Assembly: GCA_000431515.1 (NCBI GenBank)
Contig: HF991351.1
Location: 1 to 8,038, forward strand
Length of the DNA: 8,038 bases
Direction of reading: 5' to 3'
Source of the DNA: Clostridium sp. CAG:632
GTDB taxonomy: Bacteria > Bacillota > Clostridia > Lachnospirales > Lachnospiraceae
The translations under genes and the position numbers were made by a program. This document shows, in pieces, positions 6,366 to 8,038 of this stretch. How positions within the stretch are numbered: the first letter of the stretch is position 1; every line of letters begins with the position of its first letter. The notes under the pieces were generated by a model. That model saw only the letters and a program-made list of their open reading frames with translations. It did not search any database and was not told where the DNA came from.

Positions 6366-6376
6366 GCTGTTTTTCT

Positions 6377-6655
6377 TCATTTTATGCCTCCCGGCATCTG
6401 TATCTGCGTTCCTGTTTTTTGTGCTTCTTCATATAAATGAACCGATGTCTGTCTGGATTCCACTGCCTGCGAAGACCACTCCAGCCGCTGCATTTCGTTT
6501 GTATAAAGCTTTACTGCAACAATTACCATCAGAATTCCGCAGATCAATCCCATCAGGCATCCCAACCAGACTGCTGTTACATTCCGGCGTTTTATCTGCT
6601 GCTTCCGGCTCAGCCGCTGTTCCACTTGTTTCTGATTTATATATTCCTGATTCAT
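6377..6655 (-). CDS. Small single-pass membrane protein, unknown function
   Basis: 92 residues, not recognised. Residues 1-25 are polar and strongly basic near the membrane (RLSRKQQIKRR), 27-48 form one transmembrane helix containing two cysteines (C33, C39), and 50-92 form a polar, probably helical tail. By the positive-inside rule the basic N-terminus faces the cytoplasm and the tail is outside. The ATG at 6655 has AGGGGG 9 nt upstream, and the plus-strand antisense frames here lack comparable signals, so I believe it is a real gene. It follows the 259-residue protein after 91 bp and ends just before the tRNA promoter. The topology resembles small division or signalling accessory proteins such as FtsL/DivIC types, but no specific motif supports that. 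Confidence 0.7.
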   Translation of the reverse strand: MNQEYINQKQVEQRLSRKQQIKRRNVTAVWLGCLMGLICGILMVIVAVKLYTNEMQRLEWSSQAVESRQTSVHLYEEAQKTGTQIQMPGGIK

Positions 6656-6694
6656 CCGGTTCCGCCCCCTGTTTTTGATAATTTCAGAGTAGCA

Positions 6695-6714
6695 TATCAG
6701 CTTATCCTATCAGC
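6695..6714. repeat. Short direct repeat upstream of the 92-residue membrane protein
   Basis: TATCAGC occurs at 6695-6701 and 6708-6714, start to start 13 bp apart, with a partly symmetric GCTTAT/ATCAGC dyad overlapping it. It lies in the only gap of this cluster, about 40-60 bp before the start codon. Spaced heptamers are typical of response-regulator sites, but this could be chance and no clear -10/-35 pair adjoins it. Confidence 0.25.
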
Positions 6715-6746
6715 AACATACCGGCATCATAACAGCATCATTTTTC

Positions 6747-7526
6747 TTAATTCATTCCCAGTATAATTTCTCCGTAATTTTCAGCGAAGTGACAGTAGAT
6801 TTCGGTACTGTCTGCGCCATCCTTTATCTGATATATTCCAATTCCCATTGTTTCATCATCCCAACCGCTGTCATATAACTGATCCCGTTCCGTAATCTGA
6901 TCTGCCAGTTCGATCGTATCTATCTCATAATAGCTTTGGAATACCTCCGGAAGCTTCTCAATCCATGCCTCTGCTGTTTCTATATCCAGATGTTTCTGTG
7001 GTTGATACACATCCTGCGAGCAATAATAATGGTAAATAAGTACCTTACCTGTCGCATCATCAATGGTCATATTATAACTGACACCATCTGCCTCCATGTA
7101 TATCTGCCACACGATAAAATTCAGGTTCTCTTTTGAAAAAACAAGCAATTGTGCCTCTGCACTCCAGTCTGACAGTTCACCTCTTAACGGTCCGACTCCG
7201 TTTCTTTTATTCCGGATCCATGGAGTAAATATCTTTACGGTTTTTATTACAATCTCCTTAATCTCTTTCTCTGAACGCTCCGGCTCCATGCCGTTATACA
7301 GATCCGTAATCAGATACTGCTGCTCCATTACATTTGCCTTCTGAATCAGCTGATTTGCCACATGAAAGGAACCGTTTTCCATGGTAAATGTCTCTACATT
7401 TGTCTGAATTTTCCGATTCTGTATTCCGAATACCCATTCCGGCAGAAAGAACCCGCCAACCAACAGTACAAATGCTGCCAGTATAATCAGAACATTCCGC
7501 TTTTCAAGCTTCCTTATCCGCTTCAT
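6747..7526 (-). CDS. Membrane-anchored extracytoplasmic protein linked to the histidine kinase
   Basis: 259 residues, not recognised as a named family. Residues 1-10 are basic, 11-28 form a hydrophobic anchor or uncleaved signal, and the rest is extracytoplasmic. Residues 82-100 are a charged helix. A strand-rich stretch follows, including LLVFSKENLNFIVWQIYME (127-145) and YNMTIDDATGKVLIYHYY (151-168); the D-D-x-T-G-K-V-L turn resembles the beta-hairpin of PepSY-like domains. C169 and C245 are the only cysteines and could pair outside the cell. The start codon overlaps the kinase stop (ATGA), with GGAGG 12 nt upstream, so translation is probably coupled. This placement suggests a sensory accessory or a target of the two-component system. 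That role is inferred, and the PepSY resemblance is weak. Confidence 0.78.
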   Translation of the reverse strand: MKRIRKLEKRNVLIILAAFVLLVGGFFLPEWVFGIQNRKIQTNVETFTMENGSFHVANQLIQKANVMEQQYLITDLYNGMEPERSEKEIKEIVIKTVKIFTPWIRNKRNGVGPLRGELSDWSAEAQLLVFSKENLNFIVWQIYMEADGVSYNMTIDDATGKVLIYHYYCSQDVYQPQKHLDIETAEAWIEKLPEVFQSYYEIDTIELADQITERDQLYDSGWDDETMGIGIYQIKDGADSTEIYCHFAENYGEIILGMN

Positions 7527-8038
7527 TCTTCTTTTCTCCCTCCATGCATGTATGCCGTCACTTCAAATCCGTGAGGTTCCACCCTCTGAAACTGCAGTTC
7601 TCCCTGATGTAGTTCCACTATCCGGTCACATAGCGTCAGCCCGAGACCTGCACCTCCCATTTTTCTGGATCGTGCTTTATCTTCCCGGTAAAAAGCCTCC
7701 GTCAGATGCCGCAGTGCCTCCTCGGATACTCCGCTTCCGTTATCCGATACCGTAAGACAGCATCCATCTGCAAGCATGGTCAGAAATACCTGAATCCTCC
7801 CTCCCTGTGGCATTGCCTTCCGACTGTTATCCATCAGATTTAAAAGCAATGACCGAAACAGATCCGGCTCGAGCAGGCAGCTTCCCTGCTGACATTCACA
7901 GCTGACCTCTATCTGATTCTTCTGATATACCGGTGCAATATGCCGGACCATATCCTCAACAATCTGTCCCGGATTCCCTTCCACCAGTTGGATTCCCGTC
8001 TTCTCCATAGAGAAAATATCCAGCATTTTAAAAGAAAG
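7523..8038 (-). CDS. Sensor histidine kinase, C-terminal part (N-terminus beyond window)
   Basis: 171 residues are visible and the frame is open to the window edge. The visible part begins in the second helix of the dimerisation domain (LSFKMLDIFSMEKTG), so the Met at 8026 is internal and not the start. The HATPase_c domain is complete: N box LLLNLMDNSRKAM (64-76), G1 VSDNGSGV (97-104), F box EAFYREDKARSR (114-125) and G2 GGAGLGLTLCDRI (128-140). The phospho-accepting histidine, transmembrane segments and sensor region lie off the window. It should phosphorylate a response regulator, probably encoded further upstream. The stop codon overlaps the next gene's ATG by 4 bp, indicating one operon. 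Confidence 0.93.
   Translation of the reverse strand, partial: LSFKMLDIFSMEKTGIQLVEGNPGQIVEDMVRHIAPVYQKNQIEVSCECQQGSCLLEPDLFRSLLLNLMDNSRKAMPQGGRIQVFLTMLADGCCLTVSDNGSGVSEEALRHLTEAFYREDKARSRKMGGAGLGLTLCDRIVELHQGELQFQRVEPHGFEVTAYMHGGRKEE

Noticed and set aside
6437..6766. Plus-strand frame of 109 codons opposite the 92-residue membrane protein
   Set aside because: It lacks a ribosome site and domain features, and the opposite strand has a good ribosome site and a plausible membrane protein.
7523..8026. Start of the kinase gene at the Met codon at 8026
   Set aside because: The frame stays open to the window edge with kinase-like sequence (LSFK) before the Met, and no ribosome site precedes it, so the gene is partial and the Met internal.

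Overview
The window looks like chromosomal DNA of an anaerobic Firmicute, most likely a gut Lachnospiraceae relative (Roseburia/Agathobacter/Coprococcus type). This is inferred from protein flavour (EndA-like nuclease with an Ala/Thr/Glu-rich linker and C-terminal Cys module, clostridial-type cysteine desulfurase), strong GGAGG-type ribosome sites, consensus sigma-A promoters and a tRNA gene without encoded CCA. No database search was possible. Every gene I accept is on the minus strand, so the region is read from position 8038 down to 1.

In transcription order: (a) 8038-6377 holds the C-terminal part of a sensor histidine kinase (the rest lies off the window), a 259-residue membrane-anchored extracytoplasmic protein overlapping it by 4 bp, and a 92-residue single-pass membrane protein. 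(b) 6365-6187 is a compact tRNA-Leu(UAG) unit with a near-consensus promoter and its own intrinsic terminator. (c) 6168-2322 is a probable multi-gene unit: a LysR-type regulator, a protein with the signature of a permuted papain-fold (YiiX/NlpC-P60-like) enzyme, the t6A-cyclising dehydratase TcdA, an intergenic structured segment bracketed by 9-bp direct repeats, and a class V aminotransferase-fold cysteine desulfurase, closed by a strong terminator. (d) 2298-1 is a separate unit with its own promoter: an AT-rich HAD-family phosphatase-like gene and, 3 bp later, a membrane-anchored non-specific endonuclease cut by the window edge.

Functionally, TcdA plus cysteine desulfurase recalls the E. 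coli csd locus (CsdA-CsdE-TcdA), which makes cyclic t6A in tRNA. The papain-fold protein and LysR regulator are unexplained partners. The kinase and the two small membrane proteins probably form a signalling unit with a response regulator outside the window. No CRISPR array, transposase, integrase or recognisable defence system is present. The items most worth a second look are the structured segment at 3603-3704, the HAD-nuclease pair with its compositional break, and the papain-like protein coupled to TcdA.
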